Positions 27,074 through 38,314 of a stretch of DNA of 64,000 nt are shown here, piece after piece (position 1 is the stretch's first letter; each line of letters starts with the position of its first letter). The notes beneath the pieces are model-generated. The model saw only the letters and a program-made list of their open reading frames with translations. It made no database searches and had not been told where the DNA came from. The DNA comes from Cryobacterium sp. SO1. GTDB lineage: Bacteria; Actinomycetota; Actinomycetes; Actinomycetales; Microbacteriaceae. The position numbers and the translations under genes are program-made. The DNA lies in NCBI RefSeq assembly GCF_004210215.2, contig NZ_CP067394.1, positions 1,240,001 through 1,304,000 of the forward strand, written 5' to 3'.

Positions 27074-27079
27074 TAAGTT
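27074..27079 (+). promoter_or_regulatory. -10 hexamer for leaderless argC
   Basis: TAAGTT ends 6 nt before ATG 27086, with no ribosome site, at the head of the arginine operon. Confidence 0.5.
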
Positions 27080-27085
27080 TGAATC

Positions 27086-28129
27086 ATGGTCTCTTCGGTA
27101 GCTGTTGCGGGTGCAAGCGGGTACGCCGGCGGTGAGCTGCTGCGTCTGCTGGCCGCACACCCCGATTTCGAGGTGCGCACTGTCACCGCGCACAGCACCT
27201 CCGGCCAGCGCCTGATCGACGTGCAACCGCACCTGCGCTCACTGAGCCACCTCGTGCTGGCCGACACGGATGCCACCACCCTGGCCGGCCACGACGTCGT
27301 CTTCCTGGCCCTCCCGCACGGCGCCTCCGGGGCACTGACCGCCCAGCTGCCGAAAGACACCCTCGTGGTGGACTGCGGAGCGGACCACCGCATGGAGAGC
27401 GAGGCCGACTGGGCCGCGTTCTACGGCGGGGACTACTTCGGCGCCTGGGCCTACGGGGTGCCCGAGCTTCCCGTGGCCGGCGGCCGGCAGCGCGATCGCC
27501 TGGTCGGAGCCCGCCGCATCGCCGCGCCCGGCTGCAACGCCAGCACCGTGGCCCTGGCCCTGGCCCCCGGCATTCTCGCCGGCGTGATCGAAGCGGCCGA
27601 CATCGTCGCCGTGCTTGCCGTCGGCCCGTCCGGCGCCGGCAAAGCCCTCAAGGTGCCCAACCTGGCCGCCGAGATCCTCGGCTCCGCCAACCCCTACGCC
27701 GTCGGCGGCAGCCACCGGCACATCCCCGAGATCCAGCAGAGCCTGCGCTGGGCCGGCGCGACCGAACCGACGGTGTCGTTCACGCCGGTGATCGTGCCGA
27801 TGTCCCGCGGCATCCTGGCCACCTCGACCGCCCGGTTGGTACCGGGAACGAGCGCCGCCGCCGTGCGGTACGCCTGGGAGACGGCCTACGCCGACGAGCC
27901 GTTTGTGCACGTGCTGCCCAGCGGCCAGTTCCCGCGCACCGCCGACGTGCTCGGCGCCAACACCGCCCTGATCGGACTCGCGATCGACGAGGCCGCCGGT
28001 CGCGTGATCACGGTGACCGCCGTCGACAACCTCGTCAAGGGCACCGCCGGCGCTGCCATCCAATCCGCCAACATTGCCCTGGGGCTGCCCGAGACTCGCG
28101 GCCTCAGCACGAATGGAGTTGCCCCGTGA
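27086..28129 (+). CDS. argC: N-acetyl-gamma-glutamyl-phosphate reductase ArgC
   Basis: NADPH-dependent reduction of N-acetylglutamyl phosphate to the semialdehyde, third step of arginine synthesis. The 347-aa protein has the Rossmann start [17 protein letters not shown] and catalytic Cys150 in [26 protein letters not shown] and the late [15 protein letters not shown] are family motifs. First gene of argCJBDF, with the next start overlapping its stop (GTGA). Confidence 0.97.
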   Translation: MVSSVAVAGASGYAGGELLRLLAAHPDFEVRTVTAHSTSGQRLIDVQPHLRSLSHLVLADTDATTLAGHDVVFLALPHGASGALTAQLPKDTLVVDCGADHRMESEADWAAFYGGDYFGAWAYGVPELPVAGGRQRDRLVGARRIAAPGCNASTVALALAPGILAGVIEAADIVAVLAVGPSGAGKALKVPNLAAEILGSANPYAVGGSHRHIPEIQQSLRWAGATEPTVSFTPVIVPMSRGILATSTARLVPGTSAAAVRYAWETAYADEPFVHVLPSGQFPRTADVLGANTALIGLAIDEAAGRVITVTAVDNLVKGTAGAAIQSANIALGLPETRGLSTNGVAP

Positions 28130-29307
28130 GCGTCACAGCCCCCGCCGGATTCGCCGCCGCCGGCGTCACCGCCGGCCTCAAGAAGTCCGGTGGCCTCGAC
28201 CTGGCCATCGTCGCCAACCTCGGCCCACTCACCAACGCCGCCACCGTGTTCACCAGCAACCGCTGCAAAGCCAACCCGATCATCTGGAGCCAGCAGGTCA
28301 TGGCCGACGGCCGGGTGAGCGCCATCGTGCTCAACTCCGGCGGCGCCAACTGCTACACCGGCACCATCGGCTTTCAGACTACCCACGCCACCGCCGAAGC
28401 TGTCGCCGAGCAGCTCGGCGTCTCCGCGGGCGACGTCCTGGTCTGCTCCACCGGCCTGATCGGCGAGCAGCTCGACCTGGGCAAGCTCACCGCCGGGGTC
28501 TTCGACGCCGGCCTGGCCTTGAAGAACGACGCCGCCGCATCCGCCGCCGCCGGCCTCGCCGCCGCGCAGGCGATCATGACCACCGACACCCGCCCCAAGC
28601 AGGCCACCCAGGTCTCCCCGGCCGGCTGGACCATCGGCGGCATGGCCAAGGGCGCCGGCATGCTCGCCCCTGGCCTGGCCACCATGCTCGTCGTGATCAC
28701 CACCGATGCGAAGCTCAGCTCGGCCCAACTGGATGCCGCGCTCCGCGAGGCCACCCGGGTCACCTTCGACCGGCTCGACTCCGACGGCTGCATGTCCACC
28801 AACGACACCGTGAGCCTGCTCGCCTCCGGCGCCAGCGGCGTCGACGCCGACCCGGCCGAGTTCACCGCCGCCCTCACCGCGCTGTGCCACGACCTCACCC
28901 TGCAGCTGCAGGGCGACGCCGAGGGCGCCTCGCACGACGTGGCCATCACGGTGCGGAACGCGGCGGCCGAAACCGAGGCCGTCACCGTGGCCCGTGCGGT
29001 GTCGCGCAGCAACCTGTTCAAGGCCGCGATCTACGGCAACGACCCCAACTGGGGCCGGGTGCTCGCCGCGGTGGGCACCATCTCCGAAGCGGATGCGGCC
29101 TTCGACCCGTACGGCATCGACGTGGCCATCAACGGCATCCAGGTCTGCACGGCGGGGGAGCCGGATGAGCCGCGCGAGCTCGTTGACCTCACCCCGCGCG
29201 CGGTCTCGGTGGTCATCGACCTGCACGCCGGCACCGCGGGCGCCACCATCTGGACCAACGACCTCACCCACGACTACGTCGAAGAGAACAGCGCGTACTC
29301 CAGCTGA
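28126..29307 (+). CDS. argJ: Bifunctional glutamate N-acetyltransferase / ornithine acetyltransferase ArgJ
   Basis: Recycles the acetyl group from N-acetylornithine to glutamate and may also use acetyl-CoA. The 393-aa precursor self-cleaves before the Thr in [15 protein letters not shown], giving alpha and beta chains; the oxyanion residues are in [23 protein letters not shown] and STGLIGE. The beta chain ends [17 protein letters not shown], typical of the family. The GTG start overlaps argC; the stop overlaps argB (TGATG). Confidence 0.96.
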   Translation: MSVTAPAGFAAAGVTAGLKKSGGLDLAIVANLGPLTNAATVFTSNRCKANPIIWSQQVMADGRVSAIVLNSGGANCYTGTIGFQTTHATAEAVAEQLGVSAGDVLVCSTGLIGEQLDLGKLTAGVFDAGLALKNDAAASAAAGLAAAQAIMTTDTRPKQATQVSPAGWTIGGMAKGAGMLAPGLATMLVVITTDAKLSSAQLDAALREATRVTFDRLDSDGCMSTNDTVSLLASGASGVDADPAEFTAALTALCHDLTLQLQGDAEGASHDVAITVRNAAAETEAVTVARAVSRSNLFKAAIYGNDPNWGRVLAAVGTISEADAAFDPYGIDVAINGIQVCTAGEPDEPRELVDLTPRAVSVVIDLHAGTAGATIWTNDLTHDYVEENSAYSS

Positions 29308-30257
29308 TGAGCATCGACCCGCTGAGCGCCGCTCCCGCCGCACCGCCGCTGGTGCCCACCCTCGACGACGTCGACAACACCCCCGCCGAAGCCAAGGTCA
29401 AGGCCGCCACGCTGATCGAAGCGCTGCCCTGGCTGAAGAAGTTCCACGATCAGATCATCGTCGTCAAGTTCGGCGGCAACGCCATGGTCAGCGAGGAACT
29501 GCAGCGCGCCTTCGCCGAGGACATGGTCTACCTGCGCTACGCCGGCATCCGCCCGGTCGTCGTGCACGGCGGCGGCCCGCAGATCTCCGCCATGCTCGCC
29601 CGGCTCGGCATCGAAAGCGAGTTCCGCGGCGGCTACCGGGTGACCACCCCCGAGGCCATGGACGTGGTGCGGATGGTGCTCACCGGACAGATCAACCGTG
29701 ATCTGGTCAGCCACATCAACGCCCACGGCCCGCTGGCCGCCGGGCTCAGCGGCGAAGACGCCGGCCTGTTCCTCGGCCGGCGCCGCGGTGTGGTCATCGA
29801 CGGCGAAGAGGTCGACCTCGGCCTGGTGGGCGACGTCATCGGCGTGGACCCGGAGGCCGTGCACGCGCAGCTGAACGCCGGCCGCATCCCGGTCGTCTCG
29901 TCCATCGCCCCGGACGTGGAGGTGCCCGGCCAGTCTCTCAACGTGAACGCGGATGCCGCCGCCGCCGCCCTCGCCGTAGCTCTGGGCGCGGCCAAGCTCG
30001 TGATCCTCACCGACGTGGCCGGCCTGTACAGCGACTGGCCCAACCGGGACTCCCTCGTGTCGGTCATCGACGTCGAGGCGCTCCGCACCCTGCTTCCCGA
30101 TCTTGAATCGGGCATGATTCCCAAGATGACGGCCTGCCTGGACGCCGTCGAGGGCGGCGTCGCGAAAGCGGCGATCATCGATGGTCGAGTGCCGCACTCG
30201 ATCCTGGTCGAAATCTTCACCGGAAGCGGCATCGGTACTGAGGTGGTTCCCGCATGA
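29307..30257 (+). CDS. argB: N-acetylglutamate kinase ArgB
   Basis: Amino-acid kinase fold, 316 aa, phosphorylates N-acetylglutamate. Visible: VVKFGGNAM (ATP site), [10 protein letters not shown] (substrate loop), [30 protein letters not shown] and the C-terminal [15 protein letters not shown]. The N-terminal extension of about 35 residues before the kinase core is the kind seen in arginine-feedback-sensitive enzymes, so feedback control is plausible. Overlaps both neighbours. Confidence 0.97.
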   Translation: MSIDPLSAAPAAPPLVPTLDDVDNTPAEAKVKAATLIEALPWLKKFHDQIIVVKFGGNAMVSEELQRAFAEDMVYLRYAGIRPVVVHGGGPQISAMLARLGIESEFRGGYRVTTPEAMDVVRMVLTGQINRDLVSHINAHGPLAAGLSGEDAGLFLGRRRGVVIDGEEVDLGLVGDVIGVDPEAVHAQLNAGRIPVVSSIAPDVEVPGQSLNVNADAAAAALAVALGAAKLVILTDVAGLYSDWPNRDSLVSVIDVEALRTLLPDLESGMIPKMTACLDAVEGGVAKAAIIDGRVPHSILVEIFTGSGIGTEVVPA

Positions 30258-31459
30258 CCCTGCACGAGCGCTACGCCGTAGCCATGATGAAAACCCTGTC
30301 GCCGCCCCTGGCCGTGCTGGTTCGCGGCGAGGGCTGCTACGTCTGGGATGAGAACGGCACCAAGTACCTCGACTTCCTGGCCGGCATCGCCGTCAACTCG
30401 CTCGGCCACGCGCACCCCGACATGGTCGCCGCCGCGCAGAGCCAGATCGGCACTCTCGCGCACATCTCCAACTACTTCGCCTCGCCGTCGCAGATCGAAC
30501 TGGCCGAACGCCTCAAACGCCTCACCGGCGCCGGCGACGCCGGCCGGGTCTACTTCTGCAACTCCGGCGCCGAGGCCAACGAGGCCGCGTTCAAGCTGGC
30601 CAGGCTGAACACCGCCGGTGGTCGCCGCAACCGCATCCTCGCCCTGAACGACTCGTTCCACGGCCGCACCATGGGCGCGCTCGCCCTCACCGGCAAGCCG
30701 TTGATGCGCGCTCCGTTCGAACCCGTGCCCGGCGGCGTGCAGCACATCGAAACGAGCATCAGCAGCCTCGAGCGCGAAATCGACGACACCGTCGCCGCGC
30801 TGTTCCTCGAGCCGGTCAAGGGCGAGGCCGGAGTCATCGACCTGCCGGAGGGCTACCTGCAACGCGCCCGCGAACTGTGCACCCGGCACGGCGTGCTGCT
30901 GATCGTCGACGAGGTGCAGACCGGTGCCGGCCGCACCGGCAAGTGGTTCGCCTATGAGCACTCCAATGTGGTGCCGGATGCCGTCACCCTCGCCAAGGGC
31001 ATCGGCGGGGGAGTGCCGATCGGCGCGCTCGTCACCTTCGGTAAGACCAGCGACCTGTTCCTCCGCGGCCAGCACGGCTCCACCTTCGGTGGTAACCCGT
31101 TCGTGACCGCCACCTCCAACGCGGTTCTCGGCGTCATCGAACGTGATGACCTGGTCGGCAACGCGGCCCGCCGTGGCGACCAGATCCGCGAGATCATCAC
31201 CCGCATCGACTCGCCCTTGGTCGAGGAGGTGCGCGGCCGCGGTCTGCTTCTGGGCATCGGCCTGACCGAACCGGTGGCCTTGCAGCTGGCCGCCGCCGCC
31301 CTCGCCGCCGGCCTGATCGTGAACGCCGCGAACGAATTCAGCATCCGGCTCGCGCCCCCGCTGATCGTCGGCGACGCCGAGCTGGCCGATTTCGAGGACC
31401 GCTTCCGCGCCGCCCTGGCCAGTGTGACCAGTTCGGGTCTCGCATCCGCCACTCGGTGA
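30254..31459 (+). CDS. argD: Acetylornithine aminotransferase ArgD
   Basis: PLP enzyme of 401 aa that converts N-acetylglutamate semialdehyde to N-acetylornithine. It has [55 protein letters not shown], and Lys248 in [14 protein letters not shown] as the Schiff-base residue. It starts with ATGA overlapping argB. The related succinyl-DAP activity is possible but the operon assigns it to arginine synthesis. Confidence 0.96.
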   Translation: MTLHERYAVAMMKTLSPPLAVLVRGEGCYVWDENGTKYLDFLAGIAVNSLGHAHPDMVAAAQSQIGTLAHISNYFASPSQIELAERLKRLTGAGDAGRVYFCNSGAEANEAAFKLARLNTAGGRRNRILALNDSFHGRTMGALALTGKPLMRAPFEPVPGGVQHIETSISSLEREIDDTVAALFLEPVKGEAGVIDLPEGYLQRARELCTRHGVLLIVDEVQTGAGRTGKWFAYEHSNVVPDAVTLAKGIGGGVPIGALVTFGKTSDLFLRGQHGSTFGGNPFVTATSNAVLGVIERDDLVGNAARRGDQIREIITRIDSPLVEEVRGRGLLLGIGLTEPVALQLAAAALAAGLIVNAANEFSIRLAPPLIVGDAELADFEDRFRAALASVTSSGLASATR

Positions 31460-31486
31460 CCCGCAAACAGACCACTTACCACCAGA

Positions 31487-31492
31487 TAGGGT
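31487..31492 (+). promoter_or_regulatory. Possible -10 hexamer upstream of argF
   Basis: TAGGGT lies 45 nt before the argF GTG in the only sizeable gap (78 bp) inside the operon. It could give a second, leadered promoter; no good -35 is seen. Confidence 0.3.
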
Positions 31493-31537
31493 GGAGGAAT
31501 CCCGCATTACACCGAAGAATTCAGCGAAAGTGACCCC

Positions 31538-32467
31538 GTGACCCGCCATTTCCTGCGCGACGACGACATCTCACCGGCCGAACAGGCCGAGATCCTCGAT
31601 CTGGCCCTGGAACTGAAGCGGGACCGATTCGCGGTCCAGCCCCTGGCCGGACCGAAAACCGTCGCCGTGATCTTCGACAAGTCCTCCACCCGCACCCGGG
31701 TCTCGTTCGCTGTCGGCATCGCCGACCTCGGCGGCAGCCCGTTGATCATCAGCACCGCGAGCAGCCAGCTCGGCGGCAAGGAAACCGCCGCCGACACGGC
31801 TCGGGTGCTCGAACGCCAGGTGGCGGCGATCGTCTGGCGCACCTACGGGCAGGCCGGCCTCGAAGAGATGGCCCTGCACACCACGGTGCCCGTCGTCAAC
31901 GCGCTCTCCGACGACTTCCACCCCTGCCAGCTGCTCGCCGACCTGCTCACCATCCGTGAGCACCGCGGCGACCTCAACGGCCAGACTCTCACGTTCCTGG
32001 GCGACGGCGCCTGCAACATGGCCCAGTCCTACCTGCTCGCCGGCGCGACCGCGGGCATGCACGTTCGCATCGCCTCGCCGGCCGGGTACACGCCCGACAC
32101 GCAGGTCGTTGCCGACGCGCGAGCGATCGCCGCGAAGACCGGCGGTTCGGTGGCCCTGTTCACCGACCCGGCCGAGGCCGTGGCCGGCGTCGACGTGGTC
32201 ATCACCGACACCTGGGTGTCGATGGGCAAAGAAGAGGAGAAGTCCACCCGGCTCGACTCGCTCGGCGGCTACCGCGTCGACGCCGCCCTGCTTGCCCTGG
32301 CCAAGCCGGACGCGCACTTCATGCACTGCCTGCCGGCCGACCGTGGTTACGAGGTCACCGCCGACGTCATCGACGGACCGCAGAGCATCATCTGGGACGA
32401 GGCGGAGAACCGCCTGCACGCCCAGAAGGCGCTGCTCGTCTGGCTGCTCGCGCACAACGCGTTCTAA
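31538..32467 (+). CDS. argF: Ornithine carbamoyltransferase ArgF
   Basis: Makes citrulline from ornithine and carbamoyl phosphate. The 309-aa protein shows the carbamoyl-phosphate motif SSTRTRVSF, the HPCQ motif, and the ornithine/catalytic loop MHCLPADRGYEV. VITDTWVSMGKEEE is the SMG-type motif. The GTG at 31538 gives the normal N-terminus TRHFLRDDDISPAEQAEIL. The next gene is argG, with no argR in the 60-bp gap. Confidence 0.97.
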   Translation: MTRHFLRDDDISPAEQAEILDLALELKRDRFAVQPLAGPKTVAVIFDKSSTRTRVSFAVGIADLGGSPLIISTASSQLGGKETAADTARVLERQVAAIVWRTYGQAGLEEMALHTTVPVVNALSDDFHPCQLLADLLTIREHRGDLNGQTLTFLGDGACNMAQSYLLAGATAGMHVRIASPAGYTPDTQVVADARAIAAKTGGSVALFTDPAEAVAGVDVVITDTWVSMGKEEEKSTRLDSLGGYRVDAALLALAKPDAHFMHCLPADRGYEVTADVIDGPQSIIWDEAENRLHAQKALLVWLLAHNAF

Positions 32468-32491
32468 GCATCCGCTCGGACGCACCACCCA

Positions 32492-32497
32492 TAAACT
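32492..32497 (+). promoter_or_regulatory. -10 hexamer upstream of argG
   Basis: TAAACT lies 30 nt before the argG ATG, which has its own GAAGGAGAA ribosome site; this would be a short-leader promoter separating argGH from argCJBDF. Confidence 0.4.
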
Positions 32498-32527
32498 TGA
32501 ATCACAAAGCACGTATGAAGGAGAACC

Positions 32528-35172
<2,645 letters not shown>

Positions 35173-35202
35173 GAACCGGCCCACCCGCTAGAAAAAATTC
35201 GG

Positions 35203-35808
35203 ATGCCCGCCGACCGAGACCTGTTCGCCCAGGACGCGGTCGGCGTGGCTCCGCTCCTGCTGGGCGGACTGCTCCGGCACGGTGACACCGTGCTGCGCAT
35301 CACCGAGGTGGAGGCCTACCTGGCCGAAACCGACCCGGGCTCGCACGCCTTCCGGCGCCGGACCGCCCGCAACGCCGGCATGTTCGGCCCGCCCGGGCAC
35401 CTCTACGCGTATTTCAGCTACGGCATGCACGTCTGCGCGAACATCGTCTGCTCACCCACCGGCGAAGCATCCGCCGTGCTGCTGCGGGCCGGCGAGATCG
35501 TGACGGGAATCGACGCCGCCCGGGCTCGTCGCGGGCCGGCGGTGGCCGACCGGGATCTGGCCCGCGGGCCGGCGCGGCTCACCCGGGCCCTCGGCATCCG
35601 GCTTGACCAGAACAGCGCCGACCTGTTCACCGAGCCCTTCGAGCTCACTCTGCCCGGCACGCCGGTGGTCGCACTCACGGGCCCGCGCACCGGCGTGGCC
35701 GGTGCCGGTGGCGGCAGCGACTACTCCTGGCGATTCTGGATCCCCGGGGACCGCTCCGTCTCCGCCTACCGCCGGCACCCCGGCCTGGACCGGGACGCCA
35801 CCATTTAG
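35203..35808 (+). CDS. 3-methyladenine DNA glycosylase (AAG/MPG family)
   Basis: A 201-aa alkyladenine glycosylase that removes alkylated purines. Family motifs: ITEVEAYLAETDPGSHAFRRRTARNAGMFGPPGHLYAYFSYGMHVCANIV with the catalytic Glu in TEVEAY, and ARGPARLTRALGI. ATG 35203 lies 8 nt after TAGAAA, so it may be leaderless. The same argH-aag-tyrS neighbourhood occurs in other actinobacteria. Confidence 0.94.
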   Translation: MPADRDLFAQDAVGVAPLLLGGLLRHGDTVLRITEVEAYLAETDPGSHAFRRRTARNAGMFGPPGHLYAYFSYGMHVCANIVCSPTGEASAVLLRAGEIVTGIDAARARRGPAVADRDLARGPARLTRALGIRLDQNSADLFTEPFELTLPGTPVVALTGPRTGVAGAGGGSDYSWRFWIPGDRSVSAYRRHPGLDRDATI

Positions 35809-35813
35809 GTTGG

Positions 35814-35830
35814 GCGCAACATAATTGTGC
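35814..35830. promoter_or_regulatory. Candidate OhrR operator
   Basis: GCGCAACATAATTGTGC is a near-perfect inverted repeat (GCGCAA/TTGTGC around 5 bases, one mismatch) 23 nt upstream of the MarR/OhrR gene, overlapping a possible CATAAT -10. AT-centred palindromes with CAA/TTG arms are typical of OhrR sites. Confidence 0.6.
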
Positions 35831-35852
35831 ATAACTCTGTTACGGTGGGAGC

Positions 35853-36293
35853 ATGGCCACCCCGCAGATGCTCCCCCTCGAGCAACAGATCTGCTTCGCG
35901 CTGTACTCGGCGTCGCGGTCGCTCACCGGGAGGTACCGCAGCCTGCTCGCGCCCCTGGGCATCACCTACCCGCAGTATCTCGTCATGCTGGTGCTGTGGG
36001 AATCCGGTACCAGCACGGTGGGCCGGCTGGGCGAGCGCCTGCAACTGGACTCCGGCACGCTGTCCCCGTTGCTGAAGCGGCTGGAGGCCCTCGGCCTGGT
36101 GGTGCGCGGGCGATCCGACCGCGACGAGAGGGTGGTCGAGGTGGCGCTGACGCCCGCCGGCGATGCCATGCGCAGCCATGCTCCGCACATCGCCGAACAG
36201 ATCTGCGCGGCCACCGGCCTCCCTCCGGCCGAGCTCCTGCACCTGCAGGGGCAGATCGCTGCCCTCTCCGAGCGCGTCCGCGGGCTCACCTGA
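35853..36293 (+). CDS. ohrR: MarR-family redox regulator, OhrR type
   Basis: A 146-aa winged-helix repressor. LEQQICFALYSASRSL places the peroxide-sensing Cys at residue 14, equivalent to Cys15 of B. subtilis OhrR. The DNA-binding part LTYPQYLVMLVLWE-like segment (ITYPQYLVMLVLWESGTSTVGRLGERLQLDSGTLSPLLKRLE) and the wing (RGRSDRDERVVEVALTPAG) are clear. It lies 59 nt upstream of an OsmC-family peroxidase, its likely target, and has a palindrome in its own promoter. Only the single N-terminal reactive Cys and one distal Cys (residue 119 region) are present. Confidence 0.9.
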   Translation: MATPQMLPLEQQICFALYSASRSLTGRYRSLLAPLGITYPQYLVMLVLWESGTSTVGRLGERLQLDSGTLSPLLKRLEALGLVVRGRSDRDERVVEVALTPAGDAMRSHAPHIAEQICAATGLPPAELLHLQGQIAALSERVRGLT

Positions 36294-36352
36294 ACCTTCC
36301 CGTCCCGGCCGGCTCTGCCGGCCAGTCCCACCACAACAGATCGGAAATACCT

Positions 36353-36796
36353 ATGCCCACTCGTACCGCGCGCACCGGCTGGACCGGAACCCTCGAAGCC
36401 GGAGAGGGCCAGGTCGAGCTGACCAGCTCAGGCCTCGGCACCTACGACGTCTCCTTCCCCAAGCGCAGCGCCGACAGCGCGAACGGCTTCACCAGCCCCG
36501 AGGAGCTGCTCGCCGCCGCTCACTCGGCCTGCTACTCCATGCAGCTCTCCGCAGAGCTCGCGGCAGCCGGCGACGTCACCATCGAGGCCCTGGATGTGGC
36601 GGCCGACGTCACTCTGGGCGCCGACCCAACGGGCGGCTTCCATCTCACCGGGATCCACCTCACCGTGCGCGGCGAGGTCACGGGCATGGACAGCGAGACG
36701 TTCCTCGCCGCGGCGAACACCGCCAAGCTGAACTGCCCGGTCAGCAAGGCCCTCACCGGCGTGGAGATCACGGTGGACGCGGCGCTCGAAGCGTAG
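36353..36796 (+). CDS. OsmC-family peroxiredoxin
   Basis: A 147-aa thiol peroxidase that reduces organic hydroperoxides. Active-site Cys60 (EELLAAAHSACYSMQLSAEL) and Cys128 (AKLNCPVSKAL) are at the expected spacing; the Arg and Glu partners are plausible in the N-terminal half (TYDVSFPKR, SPEELL). The sequence pattern is closer to OsmC than classic Ohr, but the OhrR-like regulator next door suggests an Ohr-like role. Ends just before a bidirectional terminator. Confidence 0.92.
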   Translation: MPTRTARTGWTGTLEAGEGQVELTSSGLGTYDVSFPKRSADSANGFTSPEELLAAAHSACYSMQLSAELAAAGDVTIEALDVAADVTLGADPTGGFHLTGIHLTVRGEVTGMDSETFLAAANTAKLNCPVSKALTGVEITVDAALEA

Positions 36797-36807
36797 GCAT
36801 CCGCAGC

Positions 36808-36850
36808 ACAAAGCCCGGTCGGCAGGATCATCCTGCCGGCCGGGCTTTGT
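36808..36850. terminator. Bidirectional terminator after the OsmC gene
   Basis: ACAAAGCCCGGTCGGCAGGA (36808-36827) pairs with its near-perfect complement (36831-36850), with one mismatch and a 3-nt loop. It lies between the OsmC gene and the minus-strand membrane gene. Confidence 0.92.
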
Positions 36851-36882
36851 CGTGCGTGCGCCGGTCGCTGACCGGCAGTGGA

Positions 36883-37506
36883 TCAGGACTGGGCGAGGCT
36901 GACCAGGACGGCGCAGGCGCACGCCCAGATGAGGCTCGCGAACGTGCCAATGATGAACCGTTCCCTGGCCTCGGAGGAGGCGAGCTCGGTGAACCGGCCC
37001 ACACCCTTGATGGCCACGACCACGGCCAGGGCCTCGGGGAAGCCGGCCAGGATGGCGCCCGCCACGGCGAGGCGCTCGAGCACGCCGATCGTCAGGCCGC
37101 CGCGCAGCACCTCGTGTACCGGCGGGGGAGCCGCCGCGGTGGCTGTCCCGGTGTCGCCGACCGGTGCCGGGGCGTCCGCGCCCACCAGGATGCCGCCGTG
37201 GTTGCCCGGGGCCACCGAGTTCTTCGTGGCCAGCTGCAGGGCCAGCACCGCGGCCGGGCCGCCGCCGATCACAGCGAGGATCAGGGCCGCGAGGCCGATG
37301 ACCACGCCGAAAATCGCCGGGGTCGCGCCCACAGGAACGGCGGCGAGGAGGAGCGCGGCGGCCAGCGCGGCGCCGGAGGCGATGGCGAACGGCTGCTTGC
37401 CCAGCCGGAAGGCGAGCACCGCCAGGATCAGCGAGGCCATGGTCACCAGGAGCAGGAGGACCCAGTAGAGGTAGAGCACGACTGAAAAGGAGTCAAGGAT
37501 GTTCAT
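36883..37506 (-). CDS. Membrane protein partner of the SatD-like gene
   Basis: A 207-aa protein that I do not recognise by name. It has hydrophobic segments at about residues 10-32, 38-60, 62-95, 143-165 and 180-205, separated by an Ala/Pro/Thr-rich loop (about 100-135). The C-terminal half (LTIGVLERLAVAGAILAGFPEALAVVVAIKGVGRFTEL...ERFIIGTFASLIWACACAVLVSLA) looks conserved and compact. It starts 11 nt after the SatD-like gene and is almost certainly co-transcribed with it; such pairs recur in actinobacteria. Confidence 0.78.
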   Translation of the reverse strand: MNILDSFSVVLYLYWVLLLLVTMASLILAVLAFRLGKQPFAIASGAALAAALLLAAVPVGATPAIFGVVIGLAALILAVIGGGPAAVLALQLATKNSVAPGNHGGILVGADAPAPVGDTGTATAAAPPPVHEVLRGGLTIGVLERLAVAGAILAGFPEALAVVVAIKGVGRFTELASSEARERFIIGTFASLIWACACAVLVSLAQS

Positions 37507-37517
37507 GCGGTCGATTC

Positions 37518-38183
37518 CTATTCGCTGGTGTCGCGGTCGAGGTTCTGTAGCAGCCTAACGAGTGCCGGATGCGCCGCGCGCTCCACCTTCCACTGCGCCG
37601 TCTTCACCCGCTGACTGACCGCGGCGGTGGAGATGCCGAGCCGACGGGCGATGGCGGTCTGGGCCAGTCCGCTCTCGAGCAGGTCCACGGCCGCCCAGCC
37701 CTCGGTGCTGCGGCGCTGGCGCAGCAGGAGAAGCATCGACACGAGTGCCTCGACATCGGCGGTGGTCGAGGGGCCGGGGGAGCCCCCGGCGCCCGGGGGA
37801 GCGGAGCCGCGGGGAGTCGCGTCGGCGTCGGTGGGCGCCGGCGTCTCCAGTGCGAACCGTGCCTCGGCCCGTTTGGCCCTGGTCACTGCGTCCCGCGCCG
37901 CGATGAAAGCGTCGCCCGTCGCTTGCCGGGTGGTGGCCGGCAGCGGGGTGCGGATCCGGCCGATCCCCAGGCCGACACTCCAGAACCCGGTGCGGTGCAG
38001 GTCGAGCAGCACGTTGAAGGCATCGGCGGCCTCGGGCACGAGCAGCTGGATCTCATCGCCCGAGGTCTGGTCGGGTGGCAGCGCAAACGCCGCCCCGTGC
38101 CGACCCACCAGGTCGGCGATCATCTCGGTGGCGCGGTCTCGATCGTGGCGGCTGTCGATTTGATCGGCGGTAATCACAAACAT
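37518..38183 (-). CDS. SatD-like protein with helix-turn-helix
   Basis: A 221-aa protein resembling the SatD family, named from a streptococcal acid-tolerance operon. The N-terminal domain (MFVITADQIDSRHDRDRATEMIADL ... GDEIQLLVPEAADAFNVLLDLHRTGFWSVGLGIGRI) is followed by a Pro/Gly-rich linker (about 118-140) and a helix-turn-helix (GLAQTAIARRLGISTAAVSQRVKTAQWKVE, about 167-197). The ATG start at 38183 has GGAGGC upstream. Regulation of itself and the adjacent membrane protein is inferred from the HTH and the palindrome in its promoter. Confidence 0.72.
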   Translation of the reverse strand: MFVITADQIDSRHDRDRATEMIADLVGRHGAAFALPPDQTSGDEIQLLVPEAADAFNVLLDLHRTGFWSVGLGIGRIRTPLPATTRQATGDAFIAARDAVTRAKRAEARFALETPAPTDADATPRGSAPPGAGGSPGPSTTADVEALVSMLLLLRQRRSTEGWAAVDLLESGLAQTAIARRLGISTAAVSQRVKTAQWKVERAAHPALVRLLQNLDRDTSE

Positions 38184-38208
38184 GGGTTAAGCCTCCGTCC
38201 TAAATGCA

Positions 38209-38266
38209 GCCTAATCAAGGTTCAGGGATTAATCCAGCCCGATTCATACTGCAGGCTTGATTGTTG
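38209..38266. promoter_or_regulatory. Palindromes upstream of the SatD-like gene
   Basis: A perfect 10-bp palindrome GGATTAATCC (38226-38235) lies between inverted arms AATCAAG (38213-38219) and CTTGATT (38257-38263). The set is 30-80 bp upstream of the SatD-like start and 50-90 bp upstream of tyrS, in a locally AT-rich stretch. It could be an autoregulatory operator. Confidence 0.5.
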
Positions 38267-38302
38267 ACGGCGTCGCCTCGCGGGGGAAACCATCCGCGCT
38301 GG

Positions 38303-38308
38303 TAATCT
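38303..38308 (+). promoter_or_regulatory. -10 hexamer for leaderless tyrS
   Basis: TAATCT ends 6 nt before GTG 38315, with no ribosome site between. Confidence 0.5.
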
Positions 38309-38314
38309 GGCAGG

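Noticed and set aside
26613..27101. Cys/Arg/Pro-rich open frames after pheT
   Set aside because: They are products of the 19-bp tandem repeat in several frames. Nothing indicates translation.
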